DNA of 64,000 nucleotides. It comes from Woeseiaceae bacterium. GTDB taxonomy: Bacteria; Pseudomonadota; Gammaproteobacteria; Steroidobacterales; Woeseiaceae. The stretch lies in assembly GCA_030065985.1 (NCBI GenBank), contig JASJCM010000006.1, forward strand, positions 61,303 to 125,302, read 5' to 3'. The notes below the pieces were generated by a model. The model was not told where the DNA came from, made no database searches, and worked only from the letters and a program-made list of their open reading frames with translations. The translations under genes were made by a program, and so were the position numbers. This document shows positions 23,165-32,078 of this stretch, piece after piece. The stretch's first letter is position 1, and each line of letters starts with the position of its first letter.

Positions 23165-24031
23165 ATGAAAAAACTGTATCTGGCCCTAGGTGCCGTTGCT
23201 TTGTTCGGCGCCGGCGTACTGATTGCAATGTCCATCTCGAAGGACGAGGCTCCGCAGCCGGTTGCCGAGACACCCGTCGAGGAAACCGCTGAACCGACCG
23301 AAGCGGTTGTCGAGGCCGAGGAAGCCACTGAGGCGGCTATCGAGGAGACGCTCGAGGTCGTCGAGGAGTCTGCCGCGGTCGAAGAGACCACTGAAGACGA
23401 GCCGATCGTGCTCGCTCTGGCCGACACGAGTGAGACCACCGCACGTGAATGGAAGTACCGCGAAGGCCAGCACTACTTCCGCATGGTGCCGACACAACCG
23501 ACTGTTGGCGGCGCTGACAAGATCGAAGTTGCCGAGCTGTTTATGTACAGCTGCCCCCATTGCTTTACGATGGAGCCGTATATCAAGCAATGGGCCGAGA
23601 ATCGCGATCCGGGCGTGCGCTTCATTCGCATCCCGACGCAATGGAACCGACTTGCGGTACTGCACGCGCAGATCTACTACACGCACGAAATTCTCGCGCG
23701 CAATGGCAAACTCGCCAATCCGCAGGGACTGCATGAGGCGATGTTCGAGGAATTTCACCGACGCGGTAACCGGCTGACGTCGGAAAATTCCGTTGCACCT
23801 GTCTTCGCACGTTTCGGCGTTTCGGCCGAGGATTTCAGGAAGACCTGGACCTCGTTCGAGGTGAACCAGAAGATGCGCGTCGGCGCCGACCTGGCACGTC
23901 GTTACAACGTCACTTCGGTACCGACGGTCGTCGTCAACGGCAAGTACCGCACGAGTGCCGCCGACGCGGGTGGTTGGGATGAGCTTATGGAGCTCATTGA
24001 CGAACTGACGGTACGTGAAGGGCTGCGCTAG
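23165..24031 (+). CDS. dsbA: Membrane-anchored DsbA-family thiol:disulfide oxidoreductase
   Basis: A 288-aa DsbA-type oxidase. The active site is C130-P-H-C133 in MYSCPHC and the cis-Pro loop is SVPTVVV near 255. Unusually, the N-terminal hydrophobic segment (about 4-24) is followed not by a cleavage site and the domain but by about 65 residues of Glu/Ala/Val/Thr-rich acidic linker (about 27-92). The thioredoxin domain is therefore probably tethered to the inner membrane or carried on a flexible stalk. The CPHC motif is that of E. coli DsbA. The last 4 bp overlap the convergent YkuD gene. Confidence 0.9.
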   Translation: MKKLYLALGAVALFGAGVLIAMSISKDEAPQPVAETPVEETAEPTEAVVEAEEATEAAIEETLEVVEESAAVEETTEDEPIVLALADTSETTAREWKYREGQHYFRMVPTQPTVGGADKIEVAELFMYSCPHCFTMEPYIKQWAENRDPGVRFIRIPTQWNRLAVLHAQIYYTHEILARNGKLANPQGLHEAMFEEFHRRGNRLTSENSVAPVFARFGVSAEDFRKTWTSFEVNQKMRVGADLARRYNVTSVPTVVVNGKYRTSAADAGGWDELMELIDELTVREGLR

Positions 24032-24927
24032 CCGCTATCTTCCGCAACGATCCTGAAGGCGCCGCTCTCTGAGCGGCGCCAGTACATTCGGCGCTGGGAA
24101 ACGACCTTGCGCGCTGCCCCTTCCGTCACCTCAAGCCGGAAGCGGCTCAGGTACAGTCCGGGTTCCGCCGGGTCGCCAAGCAGCAGCAGTTCGCTGATCC
24201 TCACGTCCCTGATGTCGCGCCGCGCAACGGTCTGCATGCTGAACGACGACCACTCGGCCTTGTTCATGCCCCAATGACGAAAAGTTTCGTCGTAGGCATC
24301 GAGCCACGCGTGCATATCGCCTTCCCTGAGTGCCCTGCCCCAGTCAATAACAGCCGCTTCCAGCCCCTGGCGAGCTATCGCAACTTCGTCAGGTGTCGCC
24401 CAGACCAGGCGCTTCGAAATCAGGACCGGCGTGACATTCGGCGCAAACACATTCTCGAGTGCACGCAGGCGTTCGTTCGGCAACGCAATGCAGCCATCCG
24501 TATCCAGTGGCGGTCGGTGGCCTCCATTCGGGTCCACGCCGTGCACCCAGATGCCGTCGCCCGTCCGACCGAGGTGCCGATCCCAGGCGTTCGGATAATC
24601 GAGCGGGAATGCGGTGATGCCGTACTTGTCGTGCAGCTTCGTCGTGTCGAGCTGTTCGGTGACAAAGTAGATGCCGAGCGGCGTCTTGCGATCGCCCTCG
24701 CGCTCCTTGCGGATACCGCCACGCCCGATTGACATGTAGTCCTGCCCGGATGGCGTAAAGTGATAGTCGTCCTCACGATCGAAGCGATGAAACGATGAGC
24801 CCTCGGTCGCGGCAACAAAGACCGTTTCAATCGTGTCAGGTACGCGCAGCAGCCAGGCCGGCACGGGCTGCGCCTGAGCAGCCAAGGAGCTAAAGGCGAG
24901 GAAGAGAATCAGAACACGCTTGGGCAT
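24028..24927 (-). CDS. L,D-transpeptidase (YkuD family) with NTF2-like C-terminal region
   Basis: A 299-aa exported protein with a signal peptide (1-19, AQA). The YkuD catalytic domain spans about 33-170 with His129 in WVHGVDPNG and the nucleophile Cys146 in DTDGCIALP. This family forms 3-3 crosslinks in peptidoglycan or attaches proteins to it. Residues about 190-299 resemble the NTF2/SnoaL-like module seen in Cds6-type L,D-transpeptidases. It lies tail-to-tail with dsbA. Confidence 0.85.
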   Translation of the reverse strand: MPKRVLILFLAFSSLAAQAQPVPAWLLRVPDTIETVFVAATEGSSFHRFDREDDYHFTPSGQDYMSIGRGGIRKEREGDRKTPLGIYFVTEQLDTTKLHDKYGITAFPLDYPNAWDRHLGRTGDGIWVHGVDPNGGHRPPLDTDGCIALPNERLRALENVFAPNVTPVLISKRLVWATPDEVAIARQGLEAAVIDWGRALREGDMHAWLDAYDETFRHWGMNKAEWSSFSMQTVARRDIRDVRISELLLLGDPAEPGLYLSRFRLEVTEGAARKVVSQRRMYWRRSESGAFRIVAEDSG

Positions 24928-24998
24928 CTCTCGATATTACAGGTCGGCCGTGGGCATGCTAAGGTCATCGGCGTTGTATTTCCTGCCGAGGCATTGCC

Positions 24999-26768
24999 GT
25001 GAAACGACTGCTTTCCGCCCTGGCGCTGCTTGTCTGCGCCACCACCGCCCTCGCCGCCACCAGCATGGACGAGGCATTCCAGAACATTGCGGACGAGTTC
25101 ATCAGCGACCTGCCCAATCTGTCGCCGGTAATGGCGACGATGATCGGTGATCACAGTGCTGACGACGAACTCGACAACGTCGACGACGCGGCCCGCAAGG
25201 AAACGCTTCTCCTGTTACGCGAGTACAAGGCTGCGCTCGAGCGTCTCGATCGCGACCAGCTCTCGCGACCGAACCAGGTCGACGCCGAACTGCTGGCGCA
25301 CGAAGTCGACTCGAACATCTGGCAGATCGAAACGCTGCGGGAATGGGCCTGGAATCCGCTCTATTACGTGAACACGTCCGGCGGTTCCATCTATAGCCTG
25401 ATGTCGCGCGACTTTGCACCTGTTACCGATCGTCTTGTTGCGGCGACGTCACGCCTCGAACAGATGCCTCGCTTCTTCGCGCAGGCGCGCGGCTCGCTCC
25501 AGCCTGAACGTGTGCCGAAGATCCACGCCGAGACCGCAGTAGCGCAGAACCAGGGACTGAACTCGATCATCGACACGATGATCGTGCCGGAGATGGACGC
25601 GCTGACGGCCAGACAGAAAGCGCGTCTCGAAGCTGCGATTGAAACCGCCAGGGACGCCGTCGCGGAACACCAGACCTGGCTGGAAGAAGAACTGCTGCCG
25701 CGCGCCAACGGCGACTTCCGGATCGGCGCCGAACTCTATGACATCAAGCTTGCCTTTGCGCTCAATTCGCCGCTAAACCGCAAGGAGATCACCGCCAGAG
25801 CCGAACGCGAGTACGAGGCCGTGCGCAACGAAATGTACGAGGTTGCGAAGACTGTGTACGCGGCGAAACACCCGATGACCGCGTTCCCGGACAATCCGGA
25901 CGAGGCCTATAAACAGGCCATTATTCGGGCCGGTCTCGAAGAGGCCTATCGCAAGCTGCCGCCACGAGACGGCATTGTCGACATAGCAAAGCAACAGCTG
26001 CAGCAAGCGACCGACTTCGTCATCGAGAAGAACATCGTGACGATGCCCGAGGAGCCGGTCGAGATCATCATCATGCCGGAGTTCCAGCGAGGCGTTTCGG
26101 TGGCTTATCTCGATCCACCCGGACCGCTCGATCGCGATCAGCCGGCCTTCTACGCGGTCGCGCCGCTACCGGAAGACTGGACCGAGGAACAGGTCGAGTC
26201 TTTCCTGCGCGAGTACAACCTCTATTCAATCCAGGATCTGACCATTCACGAAGGTGTCCCCGGTCACTACCTGCAGCTCGCCCTGAGCAACCGCTACCCA
26301 TCAATCCTGCGCTCGGTCCTTTGGTCCGGAACGTTTGTCGAGGGCTGGGCCGTCTACGCCGAACAGATGATGATCGAAGAGGGTTACCAGGACTACGATC
26401 CCTTGCAGAAGCTGATCACGCTGAAGTGGTACTTGCGCGGCATCACGAATGCGATCATCGACTCGGCGATTCACGTTGACGGCATGACGCGCGATGAGGC
26501 CATGAAACTGATGATTGAAGGCGGCTTCCAGGAAGAACGCGAGGCAGCGGGCAAGTGGGTGCGCGCGCAGCTTACGTCAGCCCAGCTGCCGACCTACTTC
26601 GTTGGCTACCAGGAGCATCGCGAACTGCGCGGCGAGATCGAGGAGGCCTGGGGCGAGGAGTTCACGCTACGCCGTTTCCACGACCAGCTGCTGTCCTACG
26701 GGTCACCGCCCGTGCGTTTCGTACGCGCATTGATGTTGAGCGAGGACATCCCGCGCCGCGGAGAATAG
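24999..26768 (+). CDS. DUF885 family secreted metallopeptidase-like protein
   Basis: A 589-aa protein with a signal peptide (1-19) starting at GTG 24999. The helical architecture and the zinc-type motif HEGVPGHYLQ (His417) followed by VEGWAVYAEQM are hallmarks of DUF885, a family related to gluzincin peptidases. A periplasmic peptidase role is likely but unproven. A second, lipoprotein member of the family is at 40473-42239 with its motif at nearly the same residue (His418). The gene stands alone, upstream of the second RND pair. Confidence 0.85.
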   Translation: MKRLLSALALLVCATTALAATSMDEAFQNIADEFISDLPNLSPVMATMIGDHSADDELDNVDDAARKETLLLLREYKAALERLDRDQLSRPNQVDAELLAHEVDSNIWQIETLREWAWNPLYYVNTSGGSIYSLMSRDFAPVTDRLVAATSRLEQMPRFFAQARGSLQPERVPKIHAETAVAQNQGLNSIIDTMIVPEMDALTARQKARLEAAIETARDAVAEHQTWLEEELLPRANGDFRIGAELYDIKLAFALNSPLNRKEITARAEREYEAVRNEMYEVAKTVYAAKHPMTAFPDNPDEAYKQAIIRAGLEEAYRKLPPRDGIVDIAKQQLQQATDFVIEKNIVTMPEEPVEIIIMPEFQRGVSVAYLDPPGPLDRDQPAFYAVAPLPEDWTEEQVESFLREYNLYSIQDLTIHEGVPGHYLQLALSNRYPSILRSVLWSGTFVEGWAVYAEQMMIEEGYQDYDPLQKLITLKWYLRGITNAIIDSAIHVDGMTRDEAMKLMIEGGFQEEREAAGKWVRAQLTSAQLPTYFVGYQEHRELRGEIEEAWGEEFTLRRFHDQLLSYGSPPVRFVRALMLSEDIPRRGE

Positions 26769-26856
26769 CGCCGCTATATTCCTCACGGGCATAAGGCGTG
26801 CCGATTCGCCCGATCCGTGCTGCAACGAAAACGCGACTATTTGCATCTAATAGTCC

Positions 26857-29800
26857 ATGAATCTCACTGATCTGAGTACCCGGCAGTGGCCCTCGGTCGC
26901 TGCCGCTGTCGCATTGGTCGCGCTGTTCGGCCTGACATCCATCGCCTCCCTTCCCATCCAGCTGCTGCCGACCATCGAAGAACCGCAGATCTCTGTCGCG
27001 AACTTCTGGCGTGCCGCGGCACCTGAGGAGATGGAGGCCAACATCGTCGAGCCGCAGGAAAACGTACTGCGCAACACGCCGGGGCTGACCAATATCAATT
27101 CGTTCATCGGGCGCGGCTCTGGCTTTGTAAACCTGACGTTCGCCGTTGGCACCGACATCCAGACCGCCAAGCTCGACGTCATCAACAACCTGACACAGGC
27201 GCCACCGCGACCCGGGGACGCTCTTGAGCCGATGGTCAACGTCGGTGGCGGCCAGCAGACGCCGGGCGCCGCATCGTTGCTGATACGCGTGCTCCCGGAC
27301 AACCCGAATCGCGAGCTCTCGAGCTACCAGAAGCTGATCGAAGACAGCGTCGAGCCGCGACTCGCTCGTATCCCGGGAGTGTCACAGGTGCAGCTGCAGG
27401 GCGAGCAGCCCCGCGAACTGCACATCACGTTCGACTCCTATCGGGCTGCGGCGCTGGGTATCCAGATCAACGACATTATCGCGACCGTCTCGCGCGCGAC
27501 AGACTCGTCCGGCGGCTTCGCCGACGTCGGCCGTCGCCAGTACACGGTGCGCTTCGTCGGTCAGTTCGAACCGGGACAACTCAATGAACTCATCGTTGGC
27601 TGGAGCAATGAACGCCCGATCTACCTGAGCGAGGTTGCCGATGTCGACATCGTGCCGCGCAAACAGGACGGCTTCACGCTGCGCAACGGTTACCCCGCTT
27701 ACTACATTACGGTCCAGCGCGACTACGACGCCAACACGGTTGCGATTCTCGACGAGGTCAACAAGGCCATCGTCGAACTCAACGAGAACGTCTTGCGCGA
27801 AGCGGGTCTCGAGATGGACCTCAGTTTCGACGCATCGATCCATATTCGTCGCGCCGTCGCTCTCGTGCGCAGCAACCTTGGGCTCGGTCTCCTGCTCGCG
27901 GTCGGCATTCTGTATTTCCTGATGCGCAGTCGCCGCGCGACCTTCCTGGTTACGGCTACTGTGCCGCTCTCGGTGCTCGTCGCTTTCGTTGCGCTGCGGC
28001 TGTTTGATAAATCGCTGAATGTCATTTCACTGGCAGGACTCGCGTTCTCCGTCGGCCTCGTCATGGATGCGGCGATCGTCACGCTCGAGAACATCGTGCG
28101 ATGTCGCCAGGAAGGCGCAAGCCAGCAAGAGGCGGTGCGTCGAGGCACACGGCAAATAACGGGCGCACTGTTCGCATCGACCGTAACGAGCGTCGCGATC
28201 TTCGTGCCTGTCCTGTTCATGCAGGGCATGGAAGGCCAGCTGTTCCAGGACCTCGCATTGACGATCGCGGTTGCCGTATCGGCCTCGTTCTTCATTGCCA
28301 TCACGGTCTTGCCGGTAGCCGCAAACTTCATGCTGCGGCAGGAAAACAACGACCCGCTCGAACACTGGTGGTACCGCATCACGAATCTCGTCATGCGCCT
28401 GACGCAGACGCCGACACGACGCGCTGCATGGATCGCGGGGATCCTCGGCACGTCGGTAATGGTCATCGTACTGCTCGTACCGAAAGCCAATCTCCTGCCG
28501 CAGGCTCCATCGGATTCGCTGAATGCATTCTTCGCAATGCCACCAGGCGGAACCGTAGAAATGGTCGAGACCGAGATCGCCGGCACGATTGTCGAACGCC
28601 TGCGACCGTACATGGATCACGAACAACAGCCATACATCCGCGGCTACAACCTGTCGTCTTTCGGCTCGTTCAATGCGCTTTTCGTTTATCCGCAGGACCC
28701 GGAGCGCATCGAAGAAATGATCAGCATCGTGCGCGATGAAGTGCTTGTCGATCTGCCCGACACGCGGGCATTCGTGCAGCGCTCGTCACTACTGAACTTC
28801 GGCTTCGATGGCGGTCGCAGCATCAACGTCGACCTGCAAGGCTCGGACATTAACGCGCTGTCGGACGTTGCGATGCAAGCCATGCCGTTGATTAACCAGA
28901 TGATTCCGGGCTCCCAGGTGCGGCCAATTCCTGGCCTGCAGATTGCCGAACCGGAGCTGCAGCTCGTGCCCAACGATCGGCGCATCACAGCGGCAGGCCT
29001 TGATCGCGCCGCCGTTGCAAACATCGTTCGCGCCCTGACAAGCGGTTCGTTCGTTGGCGAGTATTTTGATGGCAACGATCGCATGGACATGATCCTCAAG
29101 GGGCCGACATGGAACTCGCCTGAAGAACTCGCCGCAGTGCCAATCTGGACACCGCTGGCCGGCATCCAGAGCATCGGCGAACTGACCGACATCCAGCGCA
29201 CGGTAGGACCGACGCAGCTTCTGCGCGTCAACGGCCAGCGCACGCTTACCCTTGCGGTGACACCTCCGCCCGAGATGACCGTCGAGGAAGCCCTCGACAC
29301 GCTACGCGATGTTGTCGGACCGCAGCTGCGCGAGGCCATGCCCGCCGACGTCAGTCTCTCGTATCGAGGCACTGCGGACCGACTCGAGGGTGCATTCCGC
29401 ACGATGACCATCAACCTTGCGATCGCCGCAGTCGTGTTGTTCCTCGTGCTGGCAGCGATGTTCCGGTCGCTTTGGGACGGGGTGCTCGTGATGCTGTCGA
29501 TGCCGCTGGCCGTCGCGGGTGGCGTTGTCGCGTTGCGCATCCTGAACCTGTTCACAACCCAGGCGATGGATCTGTTGACGACGATTGGCTTCCTGATCCT
29601 GCTGGGCCTCGTGGTCAACAACGCGATCCTTCTCGTCATGCAGACACGCGCCGGGCAACGCAATGGCCTTGAGCGCAGCGTCGCTGTCGCCGAAGCGGTG
29701 CGTGTCCGCGCGCGGCCAATCTACATGAGCACGCTAACGAGCATTTTCGGTATGTTGCCGCTGATGCTGGTACCGGGCGTTGGCTCGCAGATCTACCGCG

Positions 29801-29952
29801 GCCTGGCAACCGTCATCATTGGCGGCATGTTTGTCAGCGCCATATTCACATTGGTCCTGATGCCGAGCATCCTGCGGCTGCCGCCGCCGGCGGTGCTGCT
29901 ACGGCGCAAGGGTCAGCCGGCGGCTACTGAGGGAGTCATTGCCGATGCTTAA
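26857..29952 (+). CDS. RND family efflux permease
   Basis: A 1031-aa RND permease paralogous to the one at 15188-18280. It begins MNLTDLSTRQWPSVAAAVAL and has the IQLLPTIEEPQISVANFW segment. The TM4 motif reads VMDAAIVTLEN (Asp-Ala instead of Asp-Asp) and the TM10 segment reads VVNNAILLVMQT, as in the other pump. The permease again precedes its adaptor, here overlapping it by 8 bp. No outer-membrane channel is adjacent. The substrate is unknown. Confidence 0.93.
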   Translation: MNLTDLSTRQWPSVAAAVALVALFGLTSIASLPIQLLPTIEEPQISVANFWRAAAPEEMEANIVEPQENVLRNTPGLTNINSFIGRGSGFVNLTFAVGTDIQTAKLDVINNLTQAPPRPGDALEPMVNVGGGQQTPGAASLLIRVLPDNPNRELSSYQKLIEDSVEPRLARIPGVSQVQLQGEQPRELHITFDSYRAAALGIQINDIIATVSRATDSSGGFADVGRRQYTVRFVGQFEPGQLNELIVGWSNERPIYLSEVADVDIVPRKQDGFTLRNGYPAYYITVQRDYDANTVAILDEVNKAIVELNENVLREAGLEMDLSFDASIHIRRAVALVRSNLGLGLLLAVGILYFLMRSRRATFLVTATVPLSVLVAFVALRLFDKSLNVISLAGLAFSVGLVMDAAIVTLENIVRCRQEGASQQEAVRRGTRQITGALFASTVTSVAIFVPVLFMQGMEGQLFQDLALTIAVAVSASFFIAITVLPVAANFMLRQENNDPLEHWWYRITNLVMRLTQTPTRRAAWIAGILGTSVMVIVLLVPKANLLPQAPSDSLNAFFAMPPGGTVEMVETEIAGTIVERLRPYMDHEQQPYIRGYNLSSFGSFNALFVYPQDPERIEEMISIVRDEVLVDLPDTRAFVQRSSLLNFGFDGGRSINVDLQGSDINALSDVAMQAMPLINQMIPGSQVRPIPGLQIAEPELQLVPNDRRITAAGLDRAAVANIVRALTSGSFVGEYFDGNDRMDMILKGPTWNSPEELAAVPIWTPLAGIQSIGELTDIQRTVGPTQLLRVNGQRTLTLAVTPPPEMTVEEALDTLRDVVGPQLREAMPADVSLSYRGTADRLEGAFRTMTINLAIAAVVLFLVLAAMFRSLWDGVLVMLSMPLAVAGGVVALRILNLFTTQAMDLLTTIGFLILLGLVVNNAILLVMQTRAGQRNGLERSVAVAEAVRVRARPIYMSTLTSIFGMLPLMLVPGVGSQIYRGLATVIIGGMFVSAIFTLVLMPSILRLPPPAVLLRRKGQPAATEGVIADA

Positions 29953-31027
29953 AAATACGACAACAATCATCATCGCTTGCCTGATAAATGGCATCGCTTT
30001 CGCCCAGCAAATGCCGGCCAGCGTCGTGCAGGTCGCGACCGTCGAGCGCACCGAGATCGCGCCCACTGTCGCAGTGCCCGGCACGGTCTACAGCCGCAAC
30101 GACGTTCAGATCACGGCCGGGGTAGCCGGCCAGCTCCTGGCCGTAGCCGAACCCGGCACACTTATCGAAGCAGGCCAGTCGGTCGCCCGCATCGACACGC
30201 GTCCGTTGCTGTTGCAACGTGCGGAGCAGGAGGCACTGCTGCAACGCGCGGAAATCAATGTGCGACAACTCGAAAGCCAGCTGCGCCGCCAGCGCGAACT
30301 GCAGGGGTCGAGTCTCGTCTCCGAGTTCGAGCTCGAACAGACCGAAGCAAATCGTGATCTCGCCATCAGCGATGCGAATATCACGCGAGTGCGCATCCGC
30401 CAGATCGATGACCAGATACGCCGAGCGGACGCACGAGCCCCGTTCACGGGTGTCGTTATCAGCCGCATGCATCGCGAAGGTGAAGACGTCGCGCGTGGTG
30501 AAGTACTCGCCCAATTGACTGACATTCTCAACATGGAAGTGCGTGCTTTTGTGCCGTTAAAGCACCTGCCACGCACGGTGGTTGGCGACAAGATTCACGT
30601 GTTTACGGCTGACGCGGACATCGAAGGTACGATTCGGGCGCTCGTGCCGACGGGCGACGTGCGTTCGCAGACGTTCGAGGCGCACATTAACCTGCCGGTT
30701 TCTTCACAGGCCAGCTGGACCGTCGGTCAGCTCGTGAGCGTCGCGGTACCGATTCGCGCGCGAGCGTCGGAGATTACGGTGCCTCGCGACGCACTCGTAC
30801 TGCGTCATAACGGGTCGTTTGTCTTCCGGATCTCCGAGGATAATGTTGCAGAGCAGATTGCTGTCCAACTGGGTGACAGCGCGGGCGAGCTGATCGCCGT
30901 TCGCGGGGCATTGCAGGCTGGCGACCGGGTTGCCGTGCGCGGCGCCGAGAACCTGGCCGAGGGCGCCACGGTCAAGGTCATGATGTCGCAGTCGAACAGC
31001 ACGACGACTGCTGCAGCTGATGGATGA
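29945..31027 (+). CDS. RND efflux periplasmic adaptor subunit
   Basis: A 360-aa membrane-fusion protein with an N-terminal signal (IIIACLINGIAFAQQ). It has a lipoyl-like half motif (AGVAGQLLAVAEPGTLIEAG), an alpha-helical hairpin rich in Gln/Arg/Glu (about 85-145), the second half motif (APFTGVVISRMHREGEDVARGE) and C-terminal beta-barrels. ATG 29945 is preferred over the upstream in-frame TTG because GAGGGAG lies about 10 nt before it. It ends 2 bp from the convergent methyltransferase. Confidence 0.9.
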   Translation: MLKNTTTIIIACLINGIAFAQQMPASVVQVATVERTEIAPTVAVPGTVYSRNDVQITAGVAGQLLAVAEPGTLIEAGQSVARIDTRPLLLQRAEQEALLQRAEINVRQLESQLRRQRELQGSSLVSEFELEQTEANRDLAISDANITRVRIRQIDDQIRRADARAPFTGVVISRMHREGEDVARGEVLAQLTDILNMEVRAFVPLKHLPRTVVGDKIHVFTADADIEGTIRALVPTGDVRSQTFEAHINLPVSSQASWTVGQLVSVAVPIRARASEITVPRDALVLRHNGSFVFRISEDNVAEQIAVQLGDSAGELIAVRGALQAGDRVAVRGAENLAEGATVKVMMSQSNSTTTAAADG

Positions 31028-31029
31028 GC

Positions 31030-31986
31030 CTAGCGTTTGGTGGCTAGAAATATCCAGCCCACGTCGTTCTGATTCTGCAAAGCCGGTTGATAGCTGACGT
31101 CTTCGAGGCCCGCCTCCTCGAAACTCGTAACGAGTCTCTTCATGTCGGCGTCCTTCTGGGCGGCTCGTAGCATACCGTTCAGGCGGATGACGTAGTCGTT
31201 CAGTTCATCCGACAGGTCATTCAGCGCCTTCCGCCACTCGTCGGGGGGCGCGTAACTCCGACTCTGGACAAGCTGCTCCACGTAGTTCATCGCGTATACC
31301 GACACATCGTCCGGCGGGAGATCTGTCGTTTTCGCTCGCAGCGATTTGAGTTTCGCGTTAAAGCGACGCTCCAGCTTCTGTGTCTTGGCGAGACTGGCGG
31401 GATCCCTGGGATTGAATCGTCCGAGCCGACGGCAGACATCGAATAGCTGATCCTTTGCAAGCAGCTGCTTGATTCGCCCGCAGCGTTGCTCGGTCGATTT
31501 GAAAACAGAACCGCCGTGGGAGTGAATCAGAAAACGCAACTTGCAGCCTGGCGCCATGAGCTTCGCGATTCGAGGGATTGAGCGCCTTGCGTCTGAATAC
31601 TCGAACCCGAACTGCGACGTCACCGCGTCGAAACCGGCCTCGTCGAGCTCCATCGTCTCGAGGGGGGTCGAGCCAACGAACGAAATGCAATCGAGTAAGG
31701 ACGTATCGATGTCCGCAACAAGCTCCGGAGTCGGGACTGCGAAATCGACGCCCGTTATCGAAAAGCCGAGGCTCATTTCGCGGCTGACTTCGGCCGCAAT
31801 CAGGGGCAGCGCGCCATTACCGGTGGCCAGATCGAGAATGCGCGCAGACGCCGGCAGCTCCGAAAAGAACCCGACCCAGTCCCTGCGCAACGAGAATACG
31901 TCGCCCTGATGGAAGCATGTGTCGCCGTGGCCACCTTTCCAGTAGCGATTCCATGCATCAACACGTGTTTCAAATTCTGCTTTCAT
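31030..31986 (-). CDS. Class I SAM-dependent methyltransferase
   Basis: A 318-aa cytosolic protein with the SAM-binding motif I ILDLATGNGALPL near residue 50 and a motif-II acidic residue (TGVDFA). The C-terminal half is charged and helical, ending in a segment resembling the last strands of the fold. The substrate is unknown. I start at ATG 31986: a start at 32013 would place the initiation region inside the terminator hairpin of the TonB receptor gene upstream. Neither start has an obvious Shine-Dalgarno sequence. Confidence 0.75.
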   Translation of the reverse strand: MKAEFETRVDAWNRYWKGGHGDTCFHQGDVFSLRRDWVGFFSELPASARILDLATGNGALPLIAAEVSREMSLGFSITGVDFAVPTPELVADIDTSLLDCISFVGSTPLETMELDEAGFDAVTSQFGFEYSDARRSIPRIAKLMAPGCKLRFLIHSHGGSVFKSTEQRCGRIKQLLAKDQLFDVCRRLGRFNPRDPASLAKTQKLERRFNAKLKSLRAKTTDLPPDDVSVYAMNYVEQLVQSRSYAPPDEWRKALNDLSDELNDYVIRLNGMLRAAQKDADMKRLVTSFEEAGLEDVSYQPALQNQNDVGWIFLATKR

Positions 31987-32026
31987 AAGAATAAAGAAAA
32001 GCCGTACCGTCATTCGACGATACGGC
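31987..32026 (-). terminator. Rho-independent terminator after the TonB receptor gene
   Basis: On the minus strand the stem GCCGTA-x-CGTC / GACG-x-TACGGC (32001-32026, loop ATTC, one mismatch) is followed by TTTTCTTTATTCTT. It lies about 50 bp after the receptor stop and just upstream of the methyltransferase, so the two genes are probably separate transcription units. Confidence 0.75.
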
Positions 32027-32078
32027 CTTTCTCGTTAAGGCCCAAACGTACGAGCCTCAATCTCTCTTAGTGCGTGTA

